Positions 1 to 8,929 of a stretch of 53,812 nt of DNA are shown here, one piece after another. The notes under the pieces are model-generated. The model saw only the letters and a list, made by a program, of their open reading frames with translations. It made no database searches and was not told the origin of the DNA. The position numbers were made by a program, and so were the translations under genes. Origin of the DNA: CAYPIE01 sp964410665 (GTDB taxonomy: Bacteria; Planctomycetota; Planctomycetia; Gemmatales; Gemmataceae); the NCBI GenBank assembly GCA_964410665.1, contig CAYPIE010000038.1:1-53812 (forward strand), read 5' to 3'. The number at the start of each line of letters is the position of its first letter. Position 1 is the stretch's first letter.

Positions 1-55
1 TCCCCGCACCGCAACCGCCTCTGCCGCTTCCTGGATGAGCGTGTCTCGGCTTCGT

Positions 56-952
56 TCAACTCCACTGGTCGGCTTGCCAAACGGCAAATGCCGCATCCTC
101 TTCAGATCCTTTCGGCCGGCATTCCAGGCCGACTAGCCCGGTGTAGCCGATCGCTTTGACTTCCTTGAGCACACGCGGGTAGTGGATTTCGCCGGTACCG
201 GGTTCGTTGCGGCCGGGGTGGTCAGCCAGTTGAACGTAACCGATGGCGTCTTTACTTTCACGCAAGTGACCGCAGAGGTCGCCTTCGGTTATCTGCATGT
301 GGTATAGATCGTAGTTGATCTTTACGAACTTGGAGCCGACTGCGTTGATGATCCGCACGGTTGGGGCACTGCCATAGAGACAGTGGCCCTTGTGGTCAAC
401 GCGGATGTTCATTGGCTCTAGTATCAAGGTAATCTGATGTTTTTCGGCGATTGGGGCGGCTTTGTTGAGGCCATCGACGATGTTTTCGTGCATTTGCTCC
501 TGGGACAGTCCTTGGATATCATCGCCGCCGACGACGGTCATCAGCTTGCAGTGAAGCTGTTTGGCCGTTTCACAGCTGGCCTCGATCTCCTCGACGAAGC
601 GGTTGTGGTTCTTGGGATCGTTGAGTCCGGGTTTGAAGCCCCAGGCGGTGAACTGGGCGACCTCGAGACCAAGCCGCTCGCAGGTGTCGGCGATGGCGTT
701 GGTGTTTTTGCCGCGCCAGGGCCAGAACTCAACGGCGGGGAAGCCAAGTTTGGCCGCCGCTTCGAGCCGATCCAGGAAGGGCAGCTTGCGCCACCACATC
801 TCCACATTGACGGCAAACTTGGTGTTCGGCGTTTTCCCCGGCTGTTCAGGCCGCTTGGATTCCTCGGCGGCTTGCACGGGTGCCGACAGCAGGCCCAAGG
901 TGGGAACACTGGCGGCTGTCCCGCCCAAAAAGTGACGGCGTGAGATCGACAT
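56..952 (-). CDS. Hydroxypyruvate isomerase-like TIM-barrel protein, Tat-exported
   Basis: About 298 residues. The N-terminus has a twin-arginine signal (SRRHFLGG followed by an Ala/Leu stretch and AQA-type cleavage region), so it is probably exported folded. The body is an AP-endonuclease-2/xylose-isomerase-like TIM barrel; the stretches ILEPMN, YDLYHMQ and the NEPGTGEIHY segment near the C-terminus are those of the hydroxypyruvate isomerase (Hyi) branch, with the metal-binding Glu in LEPMN. The start was chosen at 952 because AAGGGAAGGA lies just upstream; the frame is open further upstream but that part overlaps pyrophosphatase and looks non-coding. The substrate of exported Hyi-like proteins is not known; planctomycetes carry many such Tat-exported sugar isomerase/epimerase-like paralogues. 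Family is clear, function inferred. Confidence 0.85.
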   Translation of the reverse strand: MSISRRHFLGGTAASVPTLGLLSAPVQAAEESKRPEQPGKTPNTKFAVNVEMWWRKLPFLDRLEAAAKLGFPAVEFWPWRGKNTNAIADTCERLGLEVAQFTAWGFKPGLNDPKNHNRFVEEIEASCETAKQLHCKLMTVVGGDDIQGLSQEQMHENIVDGLNKAAPIAEKHQITLILEPMNIRVDHKGHCLYGSAPTVRIINAVGSKFVKINYDLYHMQITEGDLCGHLRESKDAIGYVQLADHPGRNEPGTGEIHYPRVLKEVKAIGYTGLVGLECRPKGSEEDAAFAVWQADQWS

Positions 953-986
953 TGGCGATCCTTCCCTTGAAGAGGAGAGGGAGAAA

Positions 987-1547
987 TTAGCCCACCACCG
1001 TGCCCAAAGTTCCGCGGAAGCGTTCCACAGACGCTCGCACCTCGGCCGTACCTTCTTCGGCGGAGGCCCAACCCAAAGGTTCGATGGTAACCCCTTCCAG
1101 TTGTTTGTAGGTCGCGAAAAAGTGTTCGACTTCCTTGAGGAAATGCTCGGGCACATCATCCAGGGTCTTGATTTGCCGGAAAAGTGGGTCCGCATTGGGG
1201 ACACCCAGAACCTTGTAGTCGTTTTGCCCGCGGTCTTTCATTCGGAACAGACCGACCACGCGGGCCTCGATCAAACAGCCGCTGAAGGTGGGCTCGTTCA
1301 CCATCACCAGGGCGTCGAGGGGGTCGCCGTCCTCAGCCAAGGTCTGCGGGATAAAGCCGTAGTCGCCCGGGTAAACTGAAGAGGAGTACAGATAACGGTC
1401 GAGCTTGATCAGCCCGGTCTCTTTGTCGATCTCAAACTTATTCCGTCGGCCCTTGGGGATCTCAACGATCATGTTGACGACCGACGCTTTTTGCGTCCCG
1501 GGCGAGATCATCATATATTCAGATACGTAATTGCGACGCGCTAGCAT
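987..1547 (-). CDS. ppa: Inorganic pyrophosphatase (family I)
   Basis: Soluble family I pyrophosphatase, hydrolysing PPi to two phosphates and so pulling biosynthetic reactions forward. The hallmark motif is present as EDGDPLDAL (Asp residues that bind Mg and the nucleophilic water), preceded by the substrate-binding EIPKG and the YPGDYGFIPQT segment. Length about 186 residues, slightly above the usual 175-180. The start is uncertain: an ATG at 1547 has a GGGGG stretch about 8 bases upstream; an ATG at 1565 and ATGs near 1514 are also in frame. It lies 34 bp upstream of the Hyi-like gene on the same strand and may be co-transcribed with it. Confidence 0.93.
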   Translation of the reverse strand: MLARRNYVSEYMMISPGTQKASVVNMIVEIPKGRRNKFEIDKETGLIKLDRYLYSSSVYPGDYGFIPQTLAEDGDPLDALVMVNEPTFSGCLIEARVVGLFRMKDRGQNDYKVLGVPNADPLFRQIKTLDDVPEHFLKEVEHFFATYKQLEGVTIEPLGWASAEEGTAEVRASVERFRGTLGTVVG

Positions 1548-1652
1548 GCGTCTGACCCCCAGCATGGGACAGAAAAAATCGGGAACTCATCGTCTATTGA
1601 ACGATGGTCCTGACGGTTTTACCAGAGCGAACCAATAATCCCGCCAAAAGAT

Positions 1653-1690
1653 AACACCCAATTCCCTTCTAGGCGAGAGAATTGGGTGTT
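1653..1690 (-). terminator. Hairpin terminator downstream of the Hsp20 genes
   Basis: A perfect 12-bp inverted repeat (1653-1664 pairing with 1679-1690, loop 14 nt) lies just after the stop of the Hsp20 gene. On the minus strand it is followed by ATCTTTT, a short U-rich tail. It fits an intrinsic terminator separating hsp20 from ppa. Folding was judged by eye only. Confidence 0.6.
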
Positions 1691-1713
1691 GCGGAAATCA
1701 TTGCTGGGATCGA

Positions 1714-2103
1714 TCATCCCTTCACGGTGATCTTGCGCGGTCGTACGGCTTCGACCTTGGGTAAATGCAGGGTTAGCACCCCATGCTTGAGCTCCGCGCT
1801 GATCTTATCTGCCGCAATATTCTCGCCCAGGCGGAAGGTTCGCTGATAGGTAGCGACTTCGTATTCCCAGCTGCTCCGTCGCTTGTCGGTATGACTCGGT
1901 TCACGGCGACCGACCAGGCTTAGCTCGCCGTTTTCATAGCGAATATCCACATCATCTGCCTTGACTCCGGGCAGGTCGGCCATCAGCAGTAGTTCCTCGT
2001 CCTTCTCCAAGATGTCGACCCGGGGCGTGATGGTCACGCCGTGGTTTTCGCCGGTGGTGGCGACTTCGGACCCATTGGAGGGTTGGAGCGTATTTTCAGC
2101 CAT
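1714..2103 (-). CDS. Hsp20/alpha-crystallin small heat shock protein
   Basis: 129 residues, an ATP-independent holdase. The alpha-crystallin domain covers roughly residues 25-125 (ADLPGVKADDVDI, GELSLVGRRE, ELKHGVLTLHLPK), with the C-terminal RKITVKG tail. Start at 2103 is supported by AAGGAG 8-9 bases upstream; an earlier in-frame codon at 2145 has no such support. It follows a second Hsp20 gene by 72 bp on the same strand, making a two-gene small-heat-shock operon ended by the hairpin at 1653-1690. The two share the C-terminal RPRKITVKG/KPRKITVKG motif, so they are likely duplicates that later diverged. Confidence 0.92.
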   Translation of the reverse strand: MAENTLQPSNGSEVATTGENHGVTITPRVDILEKDEELLLMADLPGVKADDVDIRYENGELSLVGRREPSHTDKRRSSWEYEVATYQRTFRLGENIAADKISAELKHGVLTLHLPKVEAVRPRKITVKG

Positions 2104-2175
2104 GGTATGGACTCCTTGATCATTTGAGAGTGTTCGGTTCGTCAACGGGCACTTCTTCGCTGTTGACAGTATGAC

Positions 2176-2610
2176 TTAGCTGCCTTTGACCGTGATTTTC
2201 CGCGGCTTGGCCGCCTCGCTCTTGGGCAGGATGAGCTTGAGGACCCCATTTTCGAGCGCAGCTTCCACCCGATCGGCATCGACCAGCACCGGTAGGGAGA
2301 TGCTTCGTTGGAACTGACCGTAGGGCCGCTCTTGGCGATACCAGGTAGCATTGTCTTTGGCGGGCGCGGCACGCTCCGCCTGGACCGTCAGTTGATTGCC
2401 TTCCTTCACCATGATTTCGATCTGATCGTCGGCGACGCCGGGCAGGTCGGTCTCGGCATAGAGGTTGTGATCATCTTCCCAAAGATTGATCCGCGGACCC
2501 GCCAGGGTTCCGGACCCACCTGTCACATTGAAGATCCGATTAAATTCATCCTGAGCGCGGGCCAATTCGTTGAACACACCAAATAGTGGATCACGACGAT
2601 TAAATAACAT
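2176..2610 (-). CDS. Hsp20/alpha-crystallin small heat shock protein
   Basis: 144 residues. N-terminus (MLFNRRDPLFGVFNELARAQDEFNRIF) is the amphipathic oligomerisation arm typical of class A bacterial sHsps; the alpha-crystallin domain runs from about residue 40 (LPGVADDQIEI) to KPRKITVKGS. The start at 2610 is set by AAAGGAG upstream; the longer frame to 2733 has no ribosome binding site. First gene of the hsp20 pair and the one nearest the probable promoter region. Confidence 0.92.
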   Translation of the reverse strand: MLFNRRDPLFGVFNELARAQDEFNRIFNVTGGSGTLAGPRINLWEDDHNLYAETDLPGVADDQIEIMVKEGNQLTVQAERAAPAKDNATWYRQERPYGQFQRSISLPVLVDADRVEAALENGVLKLILPKSEAAKPRKITVKGS

Positions 2611-2982
2611 GGTTCGATTCTCCTTTGTTCCTCGATGATTCGCTGTGTCGAGTCCGCCGATGAGGGCGGGATTAGCACATGCGTCTGCGGAATATGTATA
2701 CAAGTTCCGTGCCAATCTCTGGGATCCAGACATCGGCTTTTAAAAAGAGGCTATAACTCATTATCAGGCTGATACTTAGGGAACGAGATTCCCCTTGACT
2801 CTCGATCTAGGGATCCAGGAACGCTGTTTTGCCTGGATGTCAGTTTGGCAGCTGGAACGCGGGTTGGCTGGCAAGCGGATTCGAAGCATCCCCGGGTTGT
2901 TGAACTGCCTTGCGGCAGCGAAACCGGGACTGGATAATTGCCCCCATACGCTTTTCCGCCTGGGCACAGAAAGGATGCAACG
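2611..2982. other. Divergent intergenic region, Hsp20 operon / TPR protein
   Basis: 372 bp between two divergently read genes, so it must hold both promoters. An AT-rich patch (about 2690-2765) is the likely site. I could not pick a convincing -35/-10 pair for either strand and found no full CIRCE inverted repeat. ORFs on both strands here are short and have no recognisable product. Confidence 0.4.
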
Positions 2983-3936
2983 ATGCGACTCCCCATGATC
3001 GGCTTGGTGCTTTTGCTGATCCACGGCGAGACTACTCGGGCCCAGGGCCAATCTGTGATCATCATCGGTGGGGGGAGCTTTGTGCGCGGGGGGGTCTGGG
3101 GACATCGTTTCGCCGGTCGGGTTGGGGTGCGTGCCTTCGTTGCCCGCTCGTATGGCTGGCGCACTTTCTCGCCCTATTTCTGCATCAACCCTGTGGTGAT
3201 CGATTCTCCGCCACTGGTGGTGGTCCCACAATTTGTGCGGTTCCCGGTGGAAGCACCGCAGCGCGAACAAGTGCCCATCTTGGGTAACTTCGATCCCGAT
3301 CAGTTTTTGGTCATCCGTCCGCGTAAGCGGGTGCCAGCACTGCGTCCGAAGCCACCGGCGGAGCGGCGAGACGAGCCCCGTCCTTTTGACCTACAGCCAC
3401 CGGCGGGCCCTAAAGCGATGGTGCCGCGTGACTTTGGCCAACAGCAGCGGCGCTTGCCAGATCCTGACGCGGAGGCGGATCGTCAGCTCGATCTGGGCAT
3501 CGTCGCCTTTCGGGACGGCCAATACGGGCTAGCCGCGCAACGCTGGCAGCGAGCCTCCGAACTGGACCCGAACGATCCCTTGCCGCGACGATTGGTGGTG
3601 CAGGCCTGGTTCGCCAGTGGCAACTATGATCAGGCAGTCCGCATCCTAGCCATGCTGTTGCGCAAGTCACCGCGGCAACGACTTCAAGATCTGCAGCCCC
3701 GAGAGTTGTATCCCCGTCCAGGTCGGTTCGAGCAGCACCTCACGGAATTACAGAGCATTGTCGAGGAGCAGCCAGACAATCCGACCTACTGGTTCTTGCT
3801 CGGATATGAATACTATTTAGATGGGCAGATCGACCGAGCTCGGGGGGCCATGGAGGCTGCCCGGGCACGGGCCGTGGATCCGACGCTGGCGGATGACTTT
3901 TTGCGGCGGCTCGGCGAACGCATCGTTCGCCGCTGA
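2983..3936 (+). CDS. Secreted protein with C-terminal TPR-like repeats
   Basis: 317 residues. Begins with a short signal peptide (MRLPMIGLVLLLIHGETTRAQG), then a Gly-rich and Pro-rich segment, and from about residue 160 tetratricopeptide-like helices (LDLGIVAFRDGQYGLAAQRWQRA and NPTYWFLLGYEYYLDGQIDRARGAMEAA). TPRs mediate protein-protein contacts; no enzymatic motif is seen. Start at 2983 has AAAGGA 7 bases upstream; the frame is open 15 codons further. It precedes the ABC-F gene by 20 bp on the same strand and may be co-transcribed, though a functional link is not evident. Exact role unknown. Confidence 0.8.
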   Translation: MRLPMIGLVLLLIHGETTRAQGQSVIIIGGGSFVRGGVWGHRFAGRVGVRAFVARSYGWRTFSPYFCINPVVIDSPPLVVVPQFVRFPVEAPQREQVPILGNFDPDQFLVIRPRKRVPALRPKPPAERRDEPRPFDLQPPAGPKAMVPRDFGQQQRRLPDPDAEADRQLDLGIVAFRDGQYGLAAQRWQRASELDPNDPLPRRLVVQAWFASGNYDQAVRILAMLLRKSPRQRLQDLQPRELYPRPGRFEQHLTELQSIVEEQPDNPTYWFLLGYEYYLDGQIDRARGAMEAARARAVDPTLADDFLRRLGERIVRR

Positions 3937-3956
3937 ACAGGACCTGAGGATCGCGC

Positions 3957-5876
3957 ATGCTGTTGTTGAGTTGCAAGGACCTGGCCCGGGGCTTCAAGGG
4001 CGAGCCGCTGTTCGAGGGCGTCACGTTCGAGCTGTTCCACGGTGAACGAGTCGGGTTCGTCGGCCCCAACGGCGCCGGCAAGACTACGCTAATGCGTCTT
4101 CTCGCCGGGCTGGACACCCCCGACCAGGGCGACGTCCGCCTCCACGCTGGGGCTCGCATCGCCCTGCTGCAACAAGTGGCGGAGTTCCCCGGGGGTCGCT
4201 CCCTCTATGATGAGGCCAAGGCGGCCTTCGCCGAGTTGCTGGCCGCCCAGGAAGAGATGGTGCAAGTCGCCGAGAAGCTGGCCCAGGCCCGCGAGGAACC
4301 AGAGCGTCAGGCTCTGTCCGACCGCTACGACCGCCTCAACGAAATGTTGCAACACAATGATGCCTATACCCTCGATCACCGTATCGAAGAGGTGCTCGGC
4401 GGTCTGGGCTTCCCTGCAGCCGACTTCCAGCGCGAGCTTCGCTCGTTCAGCGGCGGCCAGCAACGACGCGTCTTATTGGCCAAGTTGCTCCTGGCCAGCC
4501 CGGATGTGATGTTACTCGATGAGCCCAGCAACCACCTCGACATTGCTGCGGTCCGCTGGCTGGAAAACTACCTGAGCCAGCTGCCGCAGGCGATGATCAT
4601 CGTCAGCCACGACCGCTACTTCCTCAACAAGGTCACCACCAAGACGCTTGAGCTGCACGCCCAGCAAATTACCAGCTACCCCGGGAATTTCGATCAGTAT
4701 GTCCGTCTGCGTGAGGACCGCTACCTGCACCAGCTCAAGGAGTGGGAGTCGCAACGCGAGTATATCGAGAAACAAGAGGAGTACATCCGCCGCGTCCACT
4801 ACGGTCAGCTCGCCAAACAGGCACAATCACGCAAGAAGCAGCTCGACAAGATCGAAGAAGTCGAGCGGCCGACCCGTGTCTCTGGGCCGAGCATTTCTTT
4901 CCCCGAAGTGGTGCGGACCGGCGATGTCGTCTTCGAGGTCGAGGAACTGACCAAGGCATTTGGCGACAAGGTGTTGTTCAGCAAACTGAGCTTTGCCCTG
5001 CAGCGCGGCAAGTGCATGGGCATCATGGGCCCGAACGGTTGTGGCAAAACCACCCTCCTCAAGATCCTTCTCGGTCAGGAATCCCCGACCTCGGGCGAGG
5101 TCAAGCTCGGCCATCTGGTCCGGCCTGGCTATCTCGACCAGCATCTGAAGCTCTTGCCCGAGGAACAGAGCGTGCTCAAAGCGGTCTGGCCCGAACCCGA
5201 TCCGGACCTAAATACTCAGAAAATGCGTGACCTGCTCGGACGCTTCGGACTGCATGGCGACAAGGTCGACCAGAAGGTGAAACTGCTAAGTGGCGGCGAA
5301 CGGAGCCGCGCTGCCTTGGCCCGACTGGTGGTCGAGGAAGCGAACGTCCTGGTCCTCGACGAGCCGACCAACCATCTGGACATCTGGGCCTGTGAGTCCC
5401 TTGAACAAGCGTTGCAGGCCTTCGAAGGCACCGTGATCGTCGTCAGCCACGACCGCTACTTCCTCAACCGGGTGGTCGATCTGCTGATCGTCTTCGAGGA
5501 GGACAAGGTTCAAGTCGTCTACGGCAACTTCGACACCTATGAACTACTGCGGGCCAACCAGCAAGCCGCGGCTTCGGATGCCGCGGCCAAGAAGAAGGCG
5601 TCCAGCCCGCCGCCCAAAGCTGCGGCCAGCAGCGACGCGGTTGCGGCCAAGCCAGCCAAGCGAAAACGTCAGTTTCCCTACCGCGAGGTTGAGGATATCG
5701 AAGCCGACATCGCCGAGACCGAGACGCGGGTCGCCGAACTGGAAGCGGCCTTGGCCGATCCGGAGTTGTACAAAGACGCGGAAAAGATGCAGGCCGCCAT
5801 GCAGGCATTCGAGGACGCCAAAGATGATCTGCAAACCCTCTACGAGCACTGGGAAGAGGCGATCGAGTTGAATTGA
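3957..5876 (+). CDS. ABC-F family ATPase (Uup/EttA-like)
   Basis: 639 residues with two ABC ATPase domains and no membrane segments: Walker A GPNGAGKTT near residue 37 and GPNGCGKTT near 360, signatures FSGGQQRR and LSGGERSR, Walker B followed by DEPSNHLD and DEPTNHLD, and SHDRYFLN in both halves. The linker between domains is charged and helical, as in ABC-F proteins that enter the ribosomal E site. A C-terminal coiled coil (about residues 570-639, after a Lys/Ala/Pro-rich linker) resembles the Uup C-terminal DNA-binding domain. Role: translation or ribosome-associated ATPase, possibly genome stability like Uup; subfamily not resolvable by eye. Start supported by GAGGA upstream. Confidence 0.93.
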   Translation: MLLLSCKDLARGFKGEPLFEGVTFELFHGERVGFVGPNGAGKTTLMRLLAGLDTPDQGDVRLHAGARIALLQQVAEFPGGRSLYDEAKAAFAELLAAQEEMVQVAEKLAQAREEPERQALSDRYDRLNEMLQHNDAYTLDHRIEEVLGGLGFPAADFQRELRSFSGGQQRRVLLAKLLLASPDVMLLDEPSNHLDIAAVRWLENYLSQLPQAMIIVSHDRYFLNKVTTKTLELHAQQITSYPGNFDQYVRLREDRYLHQLKEWESQREYIEKQEEYIRRVHYGQLAKQAQSRKKQLDKIEEVERPTRVSGPSISFPEVVRTGDVVFEVEELTKAFGDKVLFSKLSFALQRGKCMGIMGPNGCGKTTLLKILLGQESPTSGEVKLGHLVRPGYLDQHLKLLPEEQSVLKAVWPEPDPDLNTQKMRDLLGRFGLHGDKVDQKVKLLSGGERSRAALARLVVEEANVLVLDEPTNHLDIWACESLEQALQAFEGTVIVVSHDRYFLNRVVDLLIVFEEDKVQVVYGNFDTYELLRANQQAAASDAAAKKKASSPPPKAAASSDAVAAKPAKRKRQFPYREVEDIEADIAETETRVAELEAALADPELYKDAEKMQAAMQAFEDAKDDLQTLYEHWEEAIELN

Positions 5877-5982
5877 GCGACGTCGGCCGCATTGGGGAGG
5901 GTGCTGATCCTGAACATCTCGGATCGGATCAAAGATGCATGAGCATGAAGGGTTCGGGATCGCTTCTTCCTGCGGAGCCGCG

Positions 5983-6023
5983 GGAGGGAACCCAATGGGG
6001 CCGAACACCATTAGGTTCCCTCC
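5983..6023. terminator. Strong hairpin between convergent genes
   Basis: A 10-bp perfect stem (GGAGGGAACC at 5983-5992 with 6014-6023) continued after one mismatch by five more pairs and a 9-nt loop. It lies between the ends of abc-F (plus) and the slipin gene (minus), so it could terminate either. There is no clear T-run, so it may rely on Rho or act as an mRNA 3'-end stabiliser. Confidence 0.5.
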
Positions 6024-6116
6024 TGCCGCTTGGAAATGGCAGGCTTGATGGCACCCGGTCGGCTCGGCAACCCAGGTTGCAGCCACCCGAGCAGCCCGGT
6101 TTCGCAACTTGCTCCG

Positions 6117-6908
6117 TTAGCGGTGGCTCACACCGTTGAGCGTATGACTAATCAACTCCATGGGCAGCGGGAAGGCGATCGTCGAGTTGTGCGGATTGCC
6201 GCCGACTTCGGACATGGTTTGCAGGTAACGGAGCTGCAAGGCGATTGGGTGCGCCTCCATCTTTTCCGCGGCGTCACGCAGCCGCTCGGCGGCCTCATAT
6301 TCCCCGTTGGCAAGAATGATCTTCGCCCGCCGTTCGCGCTCGCTCTCAGCCTGCTTGGCCATGACCCGCTTCATGTTTTCGGGCAGGTCGACGTGTTTGA
6401 CCTCGACCATGGTGACCTTGATGCCCCAGGGGTCGGTCGAGCTGTCGATGACCTCCTGCAGATGCTGGTTGATCCGGTCGCGCTCGGCAAGCAGCTCATC
6501 GAGATCCGACTGGCCTAGAATCGAACGCAGTGTGGTCTGCGACAGCTGGCTGGTGGCAATGCGGTAATTTTCGACTTGGAGTACCGAACGTAATGGATCG
6601 ATCACTCGGTAATACACCACGGCGTTGACGTTCACCGAGACGTTGTCGCGCGTGATCACATCCTGACTCGGGACATCATTGACGATGGTCCGCAGGCTCA
6701 CACGGACCATCTGATCGATGGGCCAAAAGATCATGATCAGCCCGGGTCCCTTGGGTTCTTTCAAAACCCGTCCCAGACGGAAAACGACGGCTCGTTCGTA
6801 CTCATTGAGGACGCGTACACAGCTTAGGAAATACAGTCCGATCAGCCCGATTAACAGGCCAACACCAGTGAGCCATGACATATTGGCTGGATCCCAATTG
6901 AATGGCAT
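6117..6908 (-). CDS. SPFH/band 7 membrane protein (slipin/stomatin-like)
   Basis: 263 residues. One N-terminal membrane helix (about residues 12-34), then the SPFH/prohibitin domain (NEYERAVVFRLGR, GPGLIMIFWPIDQMVRVSLRT, TRDNVSVNVNAVVYYR) and a helical region with LPENMKRVMAKQAESERERRA. Forms membrane-bound oligomers. It lies 32 bp downstream of an NfeD serine protease; slipin-NfeD1b is a well known conserved gene pair in which the protease acts on or with the stomatin homologue. Start at 6908 has AAAGGAG upstream. Confidence 0.93.
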   Translation of the reverse strand: MPFNWDPANMSWLTGVGLLIGLIGLYFLSCVRVLNEYERAVVFRLGRVLKEPKGPGLIMIFWPIDQMVRVSLRTIVNDVPSQDVITRDNVSVNVNAVVYYRVIDPLRSVLQVENYRIATSQLSQTTLRSILGQSDLDELLAERDRINQHLQEVIDSSTDPWGIKVTMVEVKHVDLPENMKRVMAKQAESERERRAKIILANGEYEAAERLRDAAEKMEAHPIALQLRYLQTMSEVGGNPHNSTIAFPLPMELISHTLNGVSHR

Positions 6909-6940
6909 GATTCGCTCCTTTGCTCTGAATGCTCGTCGAC

Positions 6941-8287
6941 CTAGTGGTGTTTGACAGGACGCTCCATCGGTTGAATCTGAAGCGTCAGTCCCTCTTGAGC
7001 AATCACCAAGATGGGGTCTCCTGCCTGGACTGGTTGTGAACTGACCCCGCGCCACAGTTCCCCAGCGATGTGCACTTGCCCATGGTAGTGGCCTTCGCTG
7101 GCCTGAAAAGCGTCGATCGCTCTTCCGGTGGCATGCATCAGTGCTGCGCGACCGGTTATCGGTCGTTGGCGATACGCTCGGATCACATTACGTAACAGGA
7201 ACACCGTAATGGCAGCGGTTCCCAGGGCGATCGGGATGAGCACGGTGTAGGAGACCTTTTGAAACCCTTCGGGCGAATCAATCAACATGGTCCCGCCTAG
7301 GATGAGACAGGCGACCCCGGCTGCGGCCAAAGCCCCGAAACTGGTCACAAATGCTTCGGCAACAAACAAGGCCAAGGCAACTACAAGAAGGCCAAGACCG
7401 GCCAAGTTCACGGGCAGCACCGACAGGGAATACAGGCCCAGGATCAGGCAGACCACACCCAGGGTCCCGGAGATACCCCAACCGGGGCTGTACAGCTCAA
7501 ACAGCACCCCATAGAACCCGAGGATCAACAACAAGAAGGCGATATTGGGGTTGGTTAGGACGACCAACAGCCGCTCACCCCACCACATGTCCAACTCGCG
7601 GATGGTGGGATTCTTGGTGTGGAGGGTGACCTGGTTGCCGCTGGCCAGGGTCACGGGTGTGCCATCAATCCGTCGAAGCAGCTCGTCAAAGGTTTCCGCG
7701 ACAAAATCGACCGCACCGACTGCCGCCGCTTCTGAAGCGGTCACTGATTCGCTATTGCGGACGGCATTCTCAGCCCAGTCGGCGTTGCGGCCACGCAACT
7801 CCGCGAGGGACCGGGCCCAGGCCACCGTGTCGTTGACGATCTTGGCCCGCATCGGCGAATCGTCATTGGTCCCCTCCGTGGGTCCCGGCGACCCAGGCAG
7901 GCCACCGACTTGGACCGGGTGGGCGGCGCCAATGTTCGCCCCTGGCGCGATGGCCGCGACATGCCCGGCCAGGGTAATGAACACCCCGGCCGAGCCGGCC
8001 CGGGCCCCTGGTGGGGCGACATAAACGACCACCGGAACTTCACTGTTCAGCAGTCTACGCACAATCTGTCGCGTCGAGGACACCAGGCCACCGGGGGTAT
8101 CCAGGACGATGATCAGACACTCGGCGCCAGCCTGCTCGGCCTCGTCAATGGCTCGGATCAAGTACTCTGCCGTGGCCGGGTTGATCGCCTGGTCTCTGAG
8201 CTGTGCCTGGTATACGACCGCAGACGGCTGGGCCAGCAGCGACCCGGCGCTTCCCAGACCGATCAGTAGGATCAAAGATCTCCACAT
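6941..8287 (-). CDS. NfeD-family membrane-bound ClpP-class serine protease
   Basis: 448 residues: signal peptide (1-19), ClpP-like protease domain, about four membrane helices (roughly residues 225-350) and a C-terminal OB-fold NfeD domain. The catalytic Ser-Lys dyad known from Pyrococcus 1510-N is visible as Ser99 in RAGSAG and Lys149 in MRAKIVND, with the DTPGG oxyanion-region motif upstream. A full-length NfeD1b protein. Start at 8287 is fixed by GGGAGGAA and by the signal peptide; the frame is open about 120 codons further but non-coding in character. Probably co-transcribed with the slipin gene. Confidence 0.92.
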   Translation of the reverse strand: MWRSLILLIGLGSAGSLLAQPSAVVYQAQLRDQAINPATAEYLIRAIDEAEQAGAECLIIVLDTPGGLVSSTRQIVRRLLNSEVPVVVYVAPPGARAGSAGVFITLAGHVAAIAPGANIGAAHPVQVGGLPGSPGPTEGTNDDSPMRAKIVNDTVAWARSLAELRGRNADWAENAVRNSESVTASEAAAVGAVDFVAETFDELLRRIDGTPVTLASGNQVTLHTKNPTIRELDMWWGERLLVVLTNPNIAFLLLILGFYGVLFELYSPGWGISGTLGVVCLILGLYSLSVLPVNLAGLGLLVVALALFVAEAFVTSFGALAAAGVACLILGGTMLIDSPEGFQKVSYTVLIPIALGTAAITVFLLRNVIRAYRQRPITGRAALMHATGRAIDAFQASEGHYHGQVHIAGELWRGVSSQPVQAGDPILVIAQEGLTLQIQPMERPVKHH

Positions 8288-8929
8288 GGGTTCCTCCCGC
8301 TGCGTTCGACAAGGCAACATTTTCTTAAGAGCATTTGCAGCAAAATGCTCAGTACGCAGAGGTGAAGCGTGCGCGGGGTCAATACTCTTATTATATCCAA
8401 GATCGACGCCAGGAGTTGTCTGAAAGCTGAAGATGGTTGGTGGGTTACGAAAAAATTCGGGGGATTCGTACGCTTGGTCAAACTGCTTTATCAAGTGTGG
8501 ATGGGGGAGTGATCGCTGCCTTCTCCGTGCAGGGGCGGGACAGGAATTGTTGAATCGAGGCGGCAGCCCGTGACACCACGTTCTCCTGGCGTGCCTGCCG
8601 GCCAAATTCGGACGCGCGGTCATCCAGGGGGGGACGCCTCGAAGAGGCACAAATCACGAGGCACTCGTTTGGCACCTGTGTGTTCGCTCAGGACGACCCG
8701 GCGTCCTTGTCGAATCAGTGACGGGCAAAGGGCACCCTCCGCATCGGCCCGGGGTAAGAGTTATACCGACGAGGCGTCGTCAACGGCGCTGATCGAGTGG
8801 GTGGCCAGGTGCGTTGAATTGCTCGGCGATGGTGATGAAAGGCCAGGGGAGGAAACCGGTCGAACACGATCCGTTTGGGTGGGGGCGGGCGGGACTTCGA
8901 AAATCATGCATGCAGTCTCTGCACCGAGC
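8288..8929. other. Long non-coding region upstream of nfeD
   Basis: 642 bp with no gene I can support; several short open frames on both strands lack ribosome sites and recognisable sequence. It holds a probable -10 box at 8390-8395 (minus strand) and an 8-bp hairpin GAGCATTT/AAATGCTC at 8329-8350 in the nfeD leader. The part nearest the HAD gene may include its 3' untranslated region. Confidence 0.4.
8390..8395 (-). promoter_or_regulatory. Candidate -10 box of the nfeD-slipin operon
   Basis: A perfect TATAAT on the minus strand about 100 bp upstream of the nfeD start. No good -35 is seen at 16-18 bp; a TTCAGACA-like stretch lies a little too far. An A/T-rich box in otherwise GC-rich DNA makes it stand out, but it is only a candidate. 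Confidence 0.35.

Noticed and set aside
1..55. Start of another minus-strand gene after the Hyi-like gene
   Set aside because: A readable frame exists (ERSRDTLIQEAAEAV) but there are too few bases to support a gene.
2660..2700. TTAGCAC similar to a CIRCE half-site upstream of the Hsp20 genes
   Set aside because: The matching GAGTGCTAA half is not found nine bases away, so it is not a CIRCE element.
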